Both the position numbers and the translations under genes were made by a program. Below are positions 1-8,987 of a stretch of DNA of 64,000 bases, one piece after another (position 1 is the first letter of the stretch; each line of letters opens with the position of its first letter). This stretch comes from Mycobacteriales bacterium (lineage in GTDB: Bacteria; Actinomycetota; Actinomycetes; Mycobacteriales; Mycobacteriaceae): assembly GCA_018376445.1 (NCBI GenBank), contig JAHABL010000006.1:62001-126000 (forward strand). Reading direction: 5' to 3'. Below the pieces are notes generated by a model. It saw only the letters and a list, made by a program, of their open reading frames with translations, was not told where the DNA came from and did not search any database.

Positions 1-55
1 ATGGCGAAAATCACTCTCAATTTTCCAAGTGGGTGAAATATCACCTGCGGTATGG

Positions 56-2578
56 CTACTGCGGCCGTTTCACCACCAGCTTCTCACCCGCCTGGACCGT
101 CACCGGCTGACCCCACACTTCGAAGCCCAGAGCCACCGGCGAATCACACTCTAGCTCCACCTCATCCGCACGTACTTCCACCTGCAGACGAAATCCCCAC
201 AGCTGCACGCGATACCGCATACTTCCCCACCCCTCCGGCAACACCGGATTGATCGTCCACCGGCCGTCATAGTCACGCAGACCACCAAAGCCAAAGACCA
301 AGGCCGACCACACACCACCACACGAGGCAATGTGGAGACCATCCGACGAATTACCGTGCAGATTACACAGATCCACATAAACGGCATGGCGGAACAACGC
401 CTGAGCATGCGAGTCATAACCTAACTCGGCAGCCAAAATGCACTGCACCACCGCCGACAACGACGAGTCACCCGTTGTCAACGGATCGTAATAGTCAAAA
501 TCCGCCCGCTTCAGCTTCTCACTGAACTCAGACCCACGCAGGAAGAGCGCCAACACCACATCTGCCTGCTTAATAACCTGATAACGGTAAATCGTCAGAG
601 GATGATAGTGCAGCAGAAGCGGCCGTTTCGGCTGCCCCCAATCCTTATTCCAAATCTCCCGCTCCAAGAAGTGCGCATCCTGCGGATGAATGCCACGCTC
701 CTCATCGAAGGGGATACACATCGCGTCGGCAGCCTTGCGCCACTCAGCCGGTTCCTCCGGCCGCAGATTCAGGCGATGCACCATCTCCTCGAAATAGCTC
801 TCCTCCACATCCTGCAGGCGCTCCACCCACTCGGCGGCCACCCGCATGTTGTAGCGGGCCATCACATTCGTGAAGAGATTGTCATTTACCACCGTGGTGT
901 ACTCATCGGGACCCGTCACCCCATGAATATGGAACTGACCGTCCGCCCCAAAAAAGCCCAAGTCCTCCCACAGGCGCGCAGTCTCGACCAGAATGTCGAT
1001 AGCCTCCCGGAACAGGAAGTCCGCATCTCCACTGGCACGCGCGTACTGCACTGTGGCATACGTGATATCAGCATCAATGTGGTACTGGGCCGTACCCGCC
1101 GCATAGTAGGCACTGGCCTCTTCCCCATTGATCGTGCGCCACGGGTACAAGACACCACGCTGATCCAGCTCGGATGCCCGGTCTCGCGCCTTCGGCAGCA
1201 TCTGATAGCGGAAGCGCAACGCATTCCGCGCCACTTGCGGCATCGTGTAGGTAAGGAAGGGCATCACATAGATTTCGGTGTCCCAGAAGTAATGCCCCGA
1301 ATAACCGGAACCCGTCACACCCTTCGCAGAGATACCCAAGTCCTCCGCCCGCGCCGACGACTGAATGAGCTGGAACATATTCCAGCGCACCGCCTGCTGC
1401 AACTCCGGCTGGTCCGGAATCTCCACATCGGCCCGCTCCCAAAAATCCGCCAGCCACGTCTGCTGCGCCTCTAGATAGTGCACAGCCCCATGCTTGCGTG
1501 CCCGGCGCAACGTCCGATCCACCCTATCCATCAGTTCATTGACGGAGGCCCGGCGAGAGTCATGGTAGGAGAAGTACTTAATGAGGACGATCTCCTGCCC
1601 GGGGCGGGCATCCACGTGATACTGCACCTTCGCCATATCCGAATGTGCCACCGAGGAGATATAGAAATCGTTGGCGGTGGAAAAATCGTGGTCCGCGCCC
1701 ACCGCCAAGGTCATCCCCGAGTTCGCCACCCGGTACCCCAGCTTGATCCTCTCCCCCTCATCCACCTGCAGCAGCGGCACCAGTACACGGGACTGGAAAT
1801 GATCCGCCCGGCGCGGGTCGGACCCCCTGTTCACCGACCCTTGGGGGGCGCCTTCCGTCGCCACAAAACGATCCGGGTCGGAGGCCGAACCGAACTCATC
1901 CTGTCCATCCTGGCGGTTAAGGATCTGCGAGGAGAGCACCACCGGGGCGGAATCCTCCGGCAGCACAATACGTACCTCTTCAATACCCAGGTGACGGTCG
2001 GTGAGGGAGACCATGCGGGTGAAATCGATGAGGACGCGTTTGCCTGCCGGGGTCCGCCACTCCAGAGAGCGACGCAGCAGGCCGTCGCGGAAGTCGAGCG
2101 AACGCTCATAGTAGAAGAGGTCCGCCACAGACACGCGCAGCGGTTCGTCATCCACATAAATACGGATGGTCTTAGCATCCGGCGCGTTGATGATGGATTG
2201 TCCCACCCGCGCCAGGCCATAGGCGTCCTCAGCGTGCTGAATATCCCAGGTTTCGTGGAGTCCGTTCACATAGGTGCCGTTGAGGGCCGAATCGCGGCCT
2301 TCCTCCGGGTTACCGCGCACGCCCAGGTAGCCGTTACCCACAGTAAAGAGCGACTCTGCCACACCCAGATCCGATGTGGGGGGCGCTGTCTCTACCCACC
2401 TCCAGGGGTCGACGGGGTGAATGGCTCGATCAATTGCCGGTTCTGCAAAGTAGCTGCGCAGGTTGAAGCGGTCGCGGTGGGGGCCGCTGGCCGTCACCTG
2501 CTCGTCGTAGAGTTCATGCCCTTCTGCCACCGCAGTGGCATCTGAGGTGGTGTCTGTGATGGAGTTCTTCTCGGTCAT
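56..2578 (-). CDS. Glycoside hydrolase family 65 protein (kojibiose/trehalose/maltose phosphorylase-like)
   Basis: An 840-residue protein of the size usual for GH65 alpha-glucoside phosphorylases, which split a disaccharide with phosphate to give beta-glucose 1-phosphate. The N-terminal beta-sandwich covers roughly residues 1-290 and an (alpha/alpha)6 barrel follows. The motif GVTGPDEYT carries the predicted general acid Glu at residue 559. The segment HGNSSDGLHIASCGG near residue 745 resembles the phosphate-binding loop of the family. The ATG overlaps the stop of the upstream beta-phosphoglucomutase gene by 4 nt (ATGA), and AGGAGAG lies about 9 nt before it, so the two are co-translated. The pair implies a route from disaccharide to beta-glucose 1-phosphate to glucose 6-phosphate; M. 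tuberculosis has the same pair (Rv3400/Rv3401). The exact disaccharide cannot be read from sequence, and a hydrolase rather than a phosphorylase is possible. Confidence 0.9.
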   Translation of the reverse strand: MTEKNSITDTTSDATAVAEGHELYDEQVTASGPHRDRFNLRSYFAEPAIDRAIHPVDPWRWVETAPPTSDLGVAESLFTVGNGYLGVRGNPEEGRDSALNGTYVNGLHETWDIQHAEDAYGLARVGQSIINAPDAKTIRIYVDDEPLRVSVADLFYYERSLDFRDGLLRRSLEWRTPAGKRVLIDFTRMVSLTDRHLGIEEVRIVLPEDSAPVVLSSQILNRQDGQDEFGSASDPDRFVATEGAPQGSVNRGSDPRRADHFQSRVLVPLLQVDEGERIKLGYRVANSGMTLAVGADHDFSTANDFYISSVAHSDMAKVQYHVDARPGQEIVLIKYFSYHDSRRASVNELMDRVDRTLRRARKHGAVHYLEAQQTWLADFWERADVEIPDQPELQQAVRWNMFQLIQSSARAEDLGISAKGVTGSGYSGHYFWDTEIYVMPFLTYTMPQVARNALRFRYQMLPKARDRASELDQRGVLYPWRTINGEEASAYYAAGTAQYHIDADITYATVQYARASGDADFLFREAIDILVETARLWEDLGFFGADGQFHIHGVTGPDEYTTVVNDNLFTNVMARYNMRVAAEWVERLQDVEESYFEEMVHRLNLRPEEPAEWRKAADAMCIPFDEERGIHPQDAHFLEREIWNKDWGQPKRPLLLHYHPLTIYRYQVIKQADVVLALFLRGSEFSEKLKRADFDYYDPLTTGDSSLSAVVQCILAAELGYDSHAQALFRHAVYVDLCNLHGNSSDGLHIASCGGVWSALVFGFGGLRDYDGRWTINPVLPEGWGSMRYRVQLWGFRLQVEVRADEVELECDSPVALGFEVWGQPVTVQAGEKLVVKRPQ

Positions 2579-3384
2579 GCCAGGGTCTCTCCTAAATCAT
2601 CGACAACAAGGTGTGCACCAGCGGCCTGCAGATCCGCTGCGCCACTGCCACGGTTGACACCGACCACCAGGCCAAAGTCGCCGGCCCGGCCGGCGGCCAC
2701 ACCCGCGGTGGCGTCCTCGAAGACCGCACACTGGCGGGCGGGCAAGCCCAACAGTTCGGCCGCATACAGGTAGGTGTCGGGGGCGGGTTTGCCGGTGAGG
2801 TGTTTCTCGTCGGCGGTGTTACCGTCCACGATCACCTCAAAACGGTCGAGGAGGTTCGCCGCCTGCAGCACCGGACGGGTGTTGCGGGAGGAAGACACCA
2901 CTGCGTAGGGGATGCCCAGGAGACGAGCTACCTCAATGAGGGCGACAGTGCCAGGGTAGGCACGGATACCGTCCCGCTGCAGTGTCTCCATGAACTCGTT
3001 GTTCTTCTGCAGCCCCAGCCGTTCGACTGTCTCCAGGTCCTCGGCTTCGGGGAGGTGGCGGGAGCGGAGTACGTCACGCACACCGTCTAGGCGGTGACGC
3101 CCGTCCACGTAGGTGTAGTAGTCCTCCATTGTGTAGGGGGCGAGCTCTTCTCCAAGCTCTGCGGCCCGCTGCTCAATGTAGGGCGCGAAGAGGTTAAACC
3201 ACGCCCGTTTGTGGATATCTAGCGTGGGGGTGATGACGCCGTCCAGATCCAGGAGTAACCCCCGGCAGTCCTGCCAGCGGAGCGTTTCGCGTGGATCTTT
3301 CTGGCCGCCTGCTGCTGCTTCGGGAGAGGAAACGGAGTTGTCAGAAGAGGGCATGTGGGCTTGATTATCGAGATTCCACGTCAT
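2575..3384 (-). CDS. pgmB: HAD-family beta-phosphoglucomutase
   Basis: Haloacid dehalogenase fold protein of 269 residues from the chosen ATG. The nucleophile motif LLLDLDGVITPT holds DxD near residue 45. The cap includes HKRAW and the GRHRLDGV segment typical of beta-phosphoglucomutases, followed by VVSSSRN (motif II), GKPAPDTY (motif III Lys) and VFEDATAGVAAG (motif IV). It interconverts beta-glucose 1-phosphate and glucose 6-phosphate, the product of the overlapping GH65 gene. The frame is open back to 3495, but that would run across the divergent promoter region. At 3384 a TATGCT hexamer sits 6-7 nt upstream, so a leaderless start is preferred; 3354 is a later in-frame ATG without a Shine-Dalgarno sequence. 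Confidence 0.87.
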   Translation of the reverse strand: MTWNLDNQAHMPSSDNSVSSPEAAAGGQKDPRETLRWQDCRGLLLDLDGVITPTLDIHKRAWFNLFAPYIEQRAAELGEELAPYTMEDYYTYVDGRHRLDGVRDVLRSRHLPEAEDLETVERLGLQKNNEFMETLQRDGIRAYPGTVALIEVARLLGIPYAVVSSSRNTRPVLQAANLLDRFEVIVDGNTADEKHLTGKPAPDTYLYAAELLGLPARQCAVFEDATAGVAAGRAGDFGLVVGVNRGSGAADLQAAGAHLVVDDLGETLA

Positions 3385-3461
3385 GCCTCTAGCATACTGA
3401 GGGAAACATCCCCTTTGCCGGTTATCTACCTTTTGGGGCACTACACGGTAGGTTAGAAGAT
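3385..3461. promoter_or_regulatory. Divergent leaderless promoters
   Basis: A 77-nt spacer between two divergent genes. On the minus strand TATGCT precedes the pgmB ATG by 7 nt. On the plus strand TAGGTT precedes the ATG at 3462 by 7 nt. Both fit the -10 spacing of leaderless actinobacterial transcripts, where the first base of the start codon is the transcript start. No convincing -35 boxes are visible. Confidence 0.5.
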
Positions 3462-4568
3462 ATGACGGAGACCGAGCAGAACCCGACGCCTCCATTCGTC
3501 CAAAAGGACATGCAGCGGGCCATCCCCCGCCGCTGGTTGGCCGCCCTCATCATCACTGCAGTGGTGCTTGGGCTCTCTGTCTACCCCGGAAAATGGCTGA
3601 GTATGCAGCCCGTTTTCGCCCAGATCTTCGCGCCCCGCGGATTTTGGATTCTCATCTCCCTCCTCACCCTGCTGGCCAGTGTGGTGGTCTTCGGGGTCCG
3701 CTGGCATCACGACCTGCCGCGCCGCGTCTCCGCCCTCTTCATGGCGATTACGCTTGTGGCGACCTTCGCCCATGTGAGCGTCGGCTGGGGCAATGGTTTG
3801 CGCGCCGACCCCCTGCACACGGTGGCGACCCCCAACAAGGGCTACTTTGGCACCGACATCACGGTGATGTCCCTCAACAGCTACAACAATGGCGCCCGAC
3901 CTGTCACCATCGCAAAACTCGCCAATGCCGTAGGCGCGGACATTGTGATGCTCAACGAAACCACGGAGGGCACCGCCAAACTAGTTGCCCAGCTAATGGA
4001 AGAAGCCGGCAGCCCCATGCAGATGTTCCAATCTGCGCCCAGCACGCGGCGCGGTGGGGACAAGCTCAATCAGACGGTGCTGTTGGTGTCCGTCTACTTC
4101 GGCACCTACCAGGTGGACGAGAAGATCACCCCCCAGACCTCGCTGGGGGCGGTCGCCGTCACCCCACAAACCCGCGACGCCAACTTCCGCTACCTGCCCA
4201 CGCTGGTAGCGGGGCACGTCTACCCACCGAACCTGCTACACACTGGCCGCTGGCGCCACGAGGTGAAGCAGATGGTCGACATGTGCCACAGCCCGCAGGC
4301 CGGCAACCTCATTATGGGTGGAGATTTCAACGCCACTCCCTGGCACGGGGGCCTCACTGATATGGGCGCCTGCGTCGATGCCCTGGCGGAAGAGAAGAGT
4401 GGTTCCGTGGGCACCTGGCCCACCTACCTTCCGAAGCCACTGGGTGTGCCGATTGACCACATTTTCGTGTCGAAATCCAGTTGGCATACTGCCGGCTCCA
4501 CAGTGGCAGAGGTGGATGGAACGGACCATCGCGCAGTGTTGGCGCGCCTCAGTTACACGGAAATGTAG
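3462..4568 (+). CDS. Membrane-anchored endonuclease/exonuclease/phosphatase (EEP) family protein
   Basis: A 368-residue protein with about three hydrophobic segments in the first 110 residues (around residues 27-45, 55-77 and 88-106), then a secreted or periplasm-facing EEP domain. Domain motifs in order are VMSLNSYNNG, DIVMLNETTEG (metal-binding Glu), GHVYPP, GGDFNATPWHG (Asp/Asn of the active site), IDHIFVS and DGTDHRAVLA (catalytic Asp-His). Substrates in this superfamily range from DNA to phosphoinositides and sphingomyelin, so the reaction is unknown; the membrane anchor makes an extracytoplasmic phosphodiester or phosphomonoester substrate more likely than chromosomal DNA. The start is supported by TAGGTT 7 nt upstream. 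It converges on lpdA. Confidence 0.85.
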   Translation: MTETEQNPTPPFVQKDMQRAIPRRWLAALIITAVVLGLSVYPGKWLSMQPVFAQIFAPRGFWILISLLTLLASVVVFGVRWHHDLPRRVSALFMAITLVATFAHVSVGWGNGLRADPLHTVATPNKGYFGTDITVMSLNSYNNGARPVTIAKLANAVGADIVMLNETTEGTAKLVAQLMEEAGSPMQMFQSAPSTRRGGDKLNQTVLLVSVYFGTYQVDEKITPQTSLGAVAVTPQTRDANFRYLPTLVAGHVYPPNLLHTGRWRHEVKQMVDMCHSPQAGNLIMGGDFNATPWHGGLTDMGACVDALAEEKSGSVGTWPTYLPKPLGVPIDHIFVSKSSWHTAGSTVAEVDGTDHRAVLARLSYTEM

Positions 4569-4627
4569 CTGGTGGCGCCACTGAGAAGCTGGCGGCGCCA
4601 CCAGGTAACCAGCGCTGCTGAGCGCTG
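4569..4627. terminator. Two hairpins between convergent genes
   Basis: An 11-bp perfect stem (4569-4579 with 4594-4604, CTGGTGGCGCC) is followed by a 7-bp stem with a 4-nt loop (4610-4616 with 4621-4627, CAGCGCT) that ends at the lpdA stop codon. There is no long U-tract on either strand, but the position between converging genes suggests a bidirectional transcription end. Confidence 0.5.
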
Positions 4628-6133
4628 TTAGAGGTTAATCATTTCCCCCAACACACCCTCAACAGACTCCTTCAAGGCCTCCGCCAACGTGGGGTGCACG
4701 TGCACAGTCCGGGCAATCTCCTCCGTGGTGAGCTCCCACTTCTGTGCCAGCACCAACTCTGGCAGTAGCTCGGACACCTGCGGCCCCACCATGTGGGCAC
4801 CCAGCAGCTCCCCGTAGCGGCCGTCAGCAACAATCTTCACAAAGCCCTGCGCCTCCGCCAGGCCCTGTGCTTTACCGTTCGCGCTGAAGGGGAAGGTGGA
4901 GACGCGAACATCCATCTCCGGGTCGTTCGCCGCTGCGGCACGCGCCTGCTCCTCGGTGAGGCCAAAGCTGGCCACCTGCGGGTTACAGAAGGTCGCACGC
5001 GGCATCATCCGATAGTCGCCCAGCGGAACCGTCTCCTCCCCCGCGATTGTCTCTGCAGCCACCACACCCTGGGCTTCCGCTACATGGGCCAGCTGCAGCT
5101 TTGCCGTCACGTCACCAATGGCGAAAATGTGAGGCACCGAGGTCTGCATGGAGTCGTCGACGGCGATAGCACCACGCTCCGTCAACTCCACCCCCGTGTT
5201 CTCCAGACCATAGCCCTCCACGTTGGGGCGGAACCCGGTAGAGATAAGGCAGCGTTCCGCATAGATGGTCTCCACATGACCGTTTGCCGGGAGACTTCCA
5301 TCGGGCAACACGACGGGTTCAATAGCGACTGCCACGCCGTCACCCGTCCGCTCGACGGAGGTGGTTTTGTGCCCGGCGCGGAGCGTAATGCCCAACTTTT
5401 GGTACTGCTTGGCGATCTCCTTGGAGACGTCTTTGTCCTCGTTGGGAAGCACCCGGTCCAGGTATTCCACAATGGTCACTTGCACCCCATAGTTCGCCAA
5501 CACATAGGCGAACTCCATACCGATAGCACCCGCACCCACAATCACGATGCTGTGCGGCAGAGCCGGGTCGAGAATCTGCTCCTCAAAGGAGACGACGGGG
5601 CCACCCATCTCCACACCGGGCAGCTGCGCCACATGTGAGCCAGTGGCGATAATGCACTTGTCGAAGCTGATGGTGACGGGTCCCTCGGCGGTTGCGACCT
5701 CGATGGTATGGGCGTCGCGGAAGGTGCCGCGGCCGTTTACCTCCGTAATCTTATTCTTCCGCATGAGGTAGTGGACGCCCTTCACGATACTGGCGGATAC
5801 TTTCCGGCTACGCGCATGCGCCACCCCGAAATCCATGCTGATGTTGTCTGCCAGCACACCGAATTCTGCCGCATGGTGCAGCATGATATTGGCTACTTCG
5901 GCATTCTTCAGCAGGGACTTTGAGGGGATACACCCCACGTTGAGGCACACCCCACCCCAGTATTTCTCCTCCACGATGGTGACCTGGAGCCCCAGTTGGG
6001 CAGCCCGAATGGCAGCCACATAGCCGCCCGGTCCGGCGCCCAGTACGAGCAGTTCGGTGTGGCGGTCAGCAGCGGCAGCGGAAGCCGACGCGGAGGAAGC
6101 GGGCATGCGGGAAGTATCCGTGGGCTCAGTCAT
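4628..6133 (-). CDS. lpdA: Dihydrolipoamide dehydrogenase (E3)
   Basis: Flavoprotein disulfide reductase of 501 residues that reoxidises dihydrolipoamide with NAD+ in the pyruvate and 2-oxoglutarate dehydrogenase complexes; in mycobacteria it also serves peroxynitrite reductase/peroxidase. The FAD motif is LGAGPGGYVAAIRAAQ near residue 30, the redox-active disulfide lies in GGVCLNVGCIPSKS, the NAD motif is IVGAGAIGMEFAYVLA, FAD-binding continues at FAIGDVTAKLQLAH, and the C-terminal interface carries the catalytic HVHPTLAEAL. The frame extends 27 codons upstream, but the ATG at 6133 has TAGTAT 7 nt before it, so a leaderless start there is preferred. A Ser/Ala-rich N-terminal tail of about 20 residues precedes the domain. 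Confidence 0.95.
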   Translation of the reverse strand: MTEPTDTSRMPASSASASAAAADRHTELLVLGAGPGGYVAAIRAAQLGLQVTIVEEKYWGGVCLNVGCIPSKSLLKNAEVANIMLHHAAEFGVLADNISMDFGVAHARSRKVSASIVKGVHYLMRKNKITEVNGRGTFRDAHTIEVATAEGPVTISFDKCIIATGSHVAQLPGVEMGGPVVSFEEQILDPALPHSIVIVGAGAIGMEFAYVLANYGVQVTIVEYLDRVLPNEDKDVSKEIAKQYQKLGITLRAGHKTTSVERTGDGVAVAIEPVVLPDGSLPANGHVETIYAERCLISTGFRPNVEGYGLENTGVELTERGAIAVDDSMQTSVPHIFAIGDVTAKLQLAHVAEAQGVVAAETIAGEETVPLGDYRMMPRATFCNPQVASFGLTEEQARAAAANDPEMDVRVSTFPFSANGKAQGLAEAQGFVKIVADGRYGELLGAHMVGPQVSELLPELVLAQKWELTTEEIARTVHVHPTLAEALKESVEGVLGEMINL

Positions 6134-6391
6134 GGTTCTGATACTAGTGGGGTAGGCACCGCTATGCGAGCGTTCAGCGGCACTGCTCTGCGCACGTTGG
6201 GGCCTTTCGATCACAGGGATGGGAGAGCAGTGCGGTATTGTGCTGAAGTGTGAACGTACTCATTGCAATTAGTGCAATGAGCGGCGGCTATAGCACACAG
6301 AAGCAGGCAAAAATCGCTACTCTGTAAGGGACACTGACGATAGAGTTTCCCAAGCCGGGTTCACTATCACCTGACCAGAGGAATGGGGAGA
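6134..6391. promoter_or_regulatory. Divergent intergenic region with a 9-bp inverted repeat
   Basis: 258 nt between lpdA and the plus-strand gene at 6392. It contains a perfect inverted repeat, CTCATTGCA (6259-6267) and TGCAATGAG (6273-6281), with a 5-nt centre, well placed to be an operator for one or both genes. No regulator is identified. Confidence 0.35.
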
Positions 6392-7621
6392 ATGACCGAA
6401 GATCCGTCCACTCCGCGCCGCCCCGAAGGCACTCCTAAACCGCAGCGAACCGGCTACCCGCAGATGCGCCCCGCCCAGGGCTACCAGGTTCCCGGTCGTG
6501 CAGCAGCCAAGCGCATTCCCTCCCAGTCGGGACAACCCCACTCTCAGGTCACTCCCTCTTCTGGCCGCCCCGCCCAGCTGCGCACCACACAGCTAGGTGC
6601 CTCCGGTTCCGGGGACAACACCCGTATCATCACCTCCGCACAATCAACCTCTCAACCTGCGGGGGGAATCCCCCGTAGTGTGCAGGGGGACCAGTCCCGC
6701 CGAGACCAATCCCAGCGAGCCAGCAGCACCGCCACCACCGCCGCTTTCAGCCAGCCCACCTTCTCCCCCACGGGCCCCGGTAACGGTGAGCGAAGAAATG
6801 GTGCAGCAGGGACCGCCGGTGCTGTCGGACCTGCCAATACCGCCAGCGCACAGCGCGTGCGGACCGGGCAGCCGGCCGCCAGCCAGAATGCTGCTGCCAA
6901 CCAGCAGGTGTACAGCCCTTCCGAAGCCTGGGCAAACCGTCCGGCAGACAACAGCCCGTCAGCCGCGAGCAGTTTTGAAGCCCGCGACTATAACGCCGCC
7001 CCCGTTCCAGACCCCACCTATGGGGTTGACGACGACAAGAGCAAAAAGAAGAAACGATCCTCCCGTAAGCTTGGCGCAGCTGGCGTCATCGGCGTCACGT
7101 TGGTGACGATTCTCGTGCTCATCATCGTTGGCTTCGGGAGTTACGTCTTGGGGAACCGTGCTGGCCACGCGGAAGGCTACCAGCGTGGCTACTCCGAAGG
7201 TTCCAACACCGTCGCACGGAGTGCCGACGACGCTCTACAGAAACTCAATTCGGTCAGCTCGTCCTCCTCCTCCGTGTCCTCCTCACTGGCTGCCATGCTG
7301 CCCCTGGTCAACCCGTGCTCAGAAAAGTACGGGCAGCGTGAAGCCGCCCAAACTACCTGGGGCCGCTACGGCTGGGGCTGCAAGTTTACCAGTGAAAAAG
7401 GGCGCAAGTTCTCTGTCCTCATTGGCGAGGCTGACCGAGATACGGTTGGTAAACCGCGCATCGAAAAGCGCCGCAATGGGCAGACCAAGGGGTGCATCGC
7501 CACCGGTTCGCCGCAAGCCCATCCTGCTTTTGGCCTCACCGTATGGGTGGCCGAAGACAAGGGGCTTGACTCCTGCAAGATGGCCAAAGATAAGTGGAAC
7601 GAAGTCGCCAAAAGCAGCTAA
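6392..7621 (+). CDS. Pro/Ser/Thr-rich single-pass membrane protein with Cys-containing C-terminal domain
   Basis: A 409-residue protein of unknown function. Residues 1-220 are low-complexity and rich in Pro, Ser, Ala, Gln and Thr, probably disordered and cytoplasmic. A KSKKKKRSSRK stop-transfer patch precedes one membrane helix at about 228-250. The outside part is a short YxxGYxxG stretch, a Ser run and a domain of about 110 residues with four Cys (NPCSEKY, WGCKF, KGCIATG, DSCKMAKD). The Cys pattern recalls DUF3558-type exported domains of actinobacteria, but this is only a resemblance. ATG at 6392 is chosen because AGAGGA lies 9 nt upstream; an ATG three codons earlier at 6383 is possible. 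Confidence 0.7.
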   Translation: MTEDPSTPRRPEGTPKPQRTGYPQMRPAQGYQVPGRAAAKRIPSQSGQPHSQVTPSSGRPAQLRTTQLGASGSGDNTRIITSAQSTSQPAGGIPRSVQGDQSRRDQSQRASSTATTAAFSQPTFSPTGPGNGERRNGAAGTAGAVGPANTASAQRVRTGQPAASQNAAANQQVYSPSEAWANRPADNSPSAASSFEARDYNAAPVPDPTYGVDDDKSKKKKRSSRKLGAAGVIGVTLVTILVLIIVGFGSYVLGNRAGHAEGYQRGYSEGSNTVARSADDALQKLNSVSSSSSSVSSSLAAMLPLVNPCSEKYGQREAAQTTWGRYGWGCKFTSEKGRKFSVLIGEADRDTVGKPRIEKRRNGQTKGCIATGSPQAHPAFGLTVWVAEDKGLDSCKMAKDKWNEVAKSS

Positions 7622-7673
7622 AAGTAGTCACTAAAGTTAGGGCAGACTACACTACAAGACGGCCCTCGGGGTA

Positions 7674-7695
7674 GACCGGAACCCCTTATCCGGTC
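7674..7695 (+). terminator. Hairpin between two plus-strand genes
   Basis: GACCGGA (7674-7680) pairs with TCCGGTC (7689-7695) across an 8-nt loop. It lies between the Pro-rich membrane protein and the YwiC-like gene and lacks a U-tract, so termination is plausible but weakly supported. Confidence 0.35.
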
Positions 7696-7725
7696 CCCGC
7701 CTCTGCACCGCGAAAGGACGTCCGC

Positions 7726-8619
7726 ATGGCCGCCCCACAGACACCAGCAAAGGACACCGGGAAACCCGGCAAGAAACGCTCGCTGTCGGCACGCGGTTGG
7801 GTCCCTGATTATCACGGCGCCTGGGCAATGGTGTTTGTTCCCATCACCTTAGGCATCATCATTGGTGGCTTTGTCCCCGCCCACATCCCCTTCTACCTGC
7901 TGTGGGTGGTGAGCTACTTCTGTTTCTTCGCCCTCACGAAGTGGTTCGTGGCGCGCCGCAAGCCTCTCTACGCCACCCCCGTCAAAGCGTACGTGTGCGC
8001 CTGTGCTGTGCTCGGCATCCTCACCCTCTGGAGCGCCCCCAAGCTACTCCTGTGGGCGCCCTGGTTTGCCATTCTCATCATCACCACCGTCATCCTTATT
8101 AGAGAACGCAAAGAACGCACTATGGCAGCGCGCGGCATCACTGTCGCCGCGGGCGTTTTGGTTGGCGCAGTGACCTACGACCTGGGCACTGGCTTTCAGC
8201 GGTCGAGTTTCTCGCTCCTCCCCGTCCCCGTCGATACACACATGGCAGCCCTCAGCGGACACAACTGGTCGAGTTCGGTGACTGGCTGGAAGTGGATGTG
8301 GCTAGTCTGCCTCGTCCTCCTGCTGTACTTCTTCGGGACTGTCCCCGTGGTGAAAACCGTTATCCGGGAACGCCGCAGCACTCCTCACCTGGTGTTCTCT
8401 ATTGTCTTCCATGCTTTGGCCGCAGCGTTTGCACTGATGAGTGCGCTGCTGGGATGGACCGGCTGGGTGCTCTTCGCAGTGTTTGTGGCACTACTGGCCC
8501 GCTCGGCTTATTTCCCCTTGACGATGCGCTACCAGGGTAAAAAGTGGAGCGCTAAAACGATCGGTATTACCGAGATAGTCTTTACTGCGCTGGTCGTTAT
8601 CGCCCTGTGGCTGCCGTAG
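7726..8619 (+). CDS. YwiC-like family membrane protein
   Basis: A polytopic membrane protein of 297 residues with about eight hydrophobic helices. The N-terminal GWVPDYHGAWAMVFVP followed by a glycine-rich hydrophobic stretch is the hallmark of the YwiC-like family, in which PxxHGAWAM is conserved. The function of this family is not established; in Bacillus the gene lies near nitrate-respiration genes, which is not the case here. A charged cytoplasmic loop (RERKERTMAAR) lies near residue 130. AAGGA lies about 8 nt before the ATG. Confidence 0.8.
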   Translation: MAAPQTPAKDTGKPGKKRSLSARGWVPDYHGAWAMVFVPITLGIIIGGFVPAHIPFYLLWVVSYFCFFALTKWFVARRKPLYATPVKAYVCACAVLGILTLWSAPKLLLWAPWFAILIITTVILIRERKERTMAARGITVAAGVLVGAVTYDLGTGFQRSSFSLLPVPVDTHMAALSGHNWSSSVTGWKWMWLVCLVLLLYFFGTVPVVKTVIRERRSTPHLVFSIVFHALAAAFALMSALLGWTGWVLFAVFVALLARSAYFPLTMRYQGKKWSAKTIGITEIVFTALVVIALWLP

Positions 8620-8987
8620 CAGAGAGGGACGCATTACCGGCAAAGTACCGGACACCCCGCCGTTGAACACTTTTTCCCTATCTGTAAAAAACATAGCACT
8701 ATTGCTATTTTTAGAAGGTGCATTGGTCATTTGACCATGAGCGAAAACGTATGCACCGAACGGCTCACGAAATTTTTCCCAGAGCGATTTTTTGCTCTAA
8801 GTGGGAAGAAAAGACCAGTTGAGGGCTTTATTATCGTGCAGCAGCTGTCACGTTCCACTACTGACTACCTCTTCCCTCTTTGCAATTGCGCCTTACCGTT
8901 CTACAGTTATGGCGTAACAACAATCACGGTTGGATAAAGACCTTCTCTTCTTCGGTTTTCCAACCACCACAGCATAAGGATGCTCTT
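8620..8987. other. 368-nt intergenic region upstream of secreted paralogue A
   Basis: No convincing gene. A 68-codon open frame at 8731-8937 lacks family features and a Shine-Dalgarno sequence. The stretch is AT-richer than its neighbours. At 8926-8939 it carries ACGGTTGGATAAAG, which recurs at 10859-10872 near the second paralogue. It probably holds the promoter for the gene at 8988. Confidence 0.4.

Noticed and set aside
8731..8937. 68-codon frame before secreted paralogue A
   Set aside because: No Shine-Dalgarno sequence, no family and AT-rich intergenic composition.
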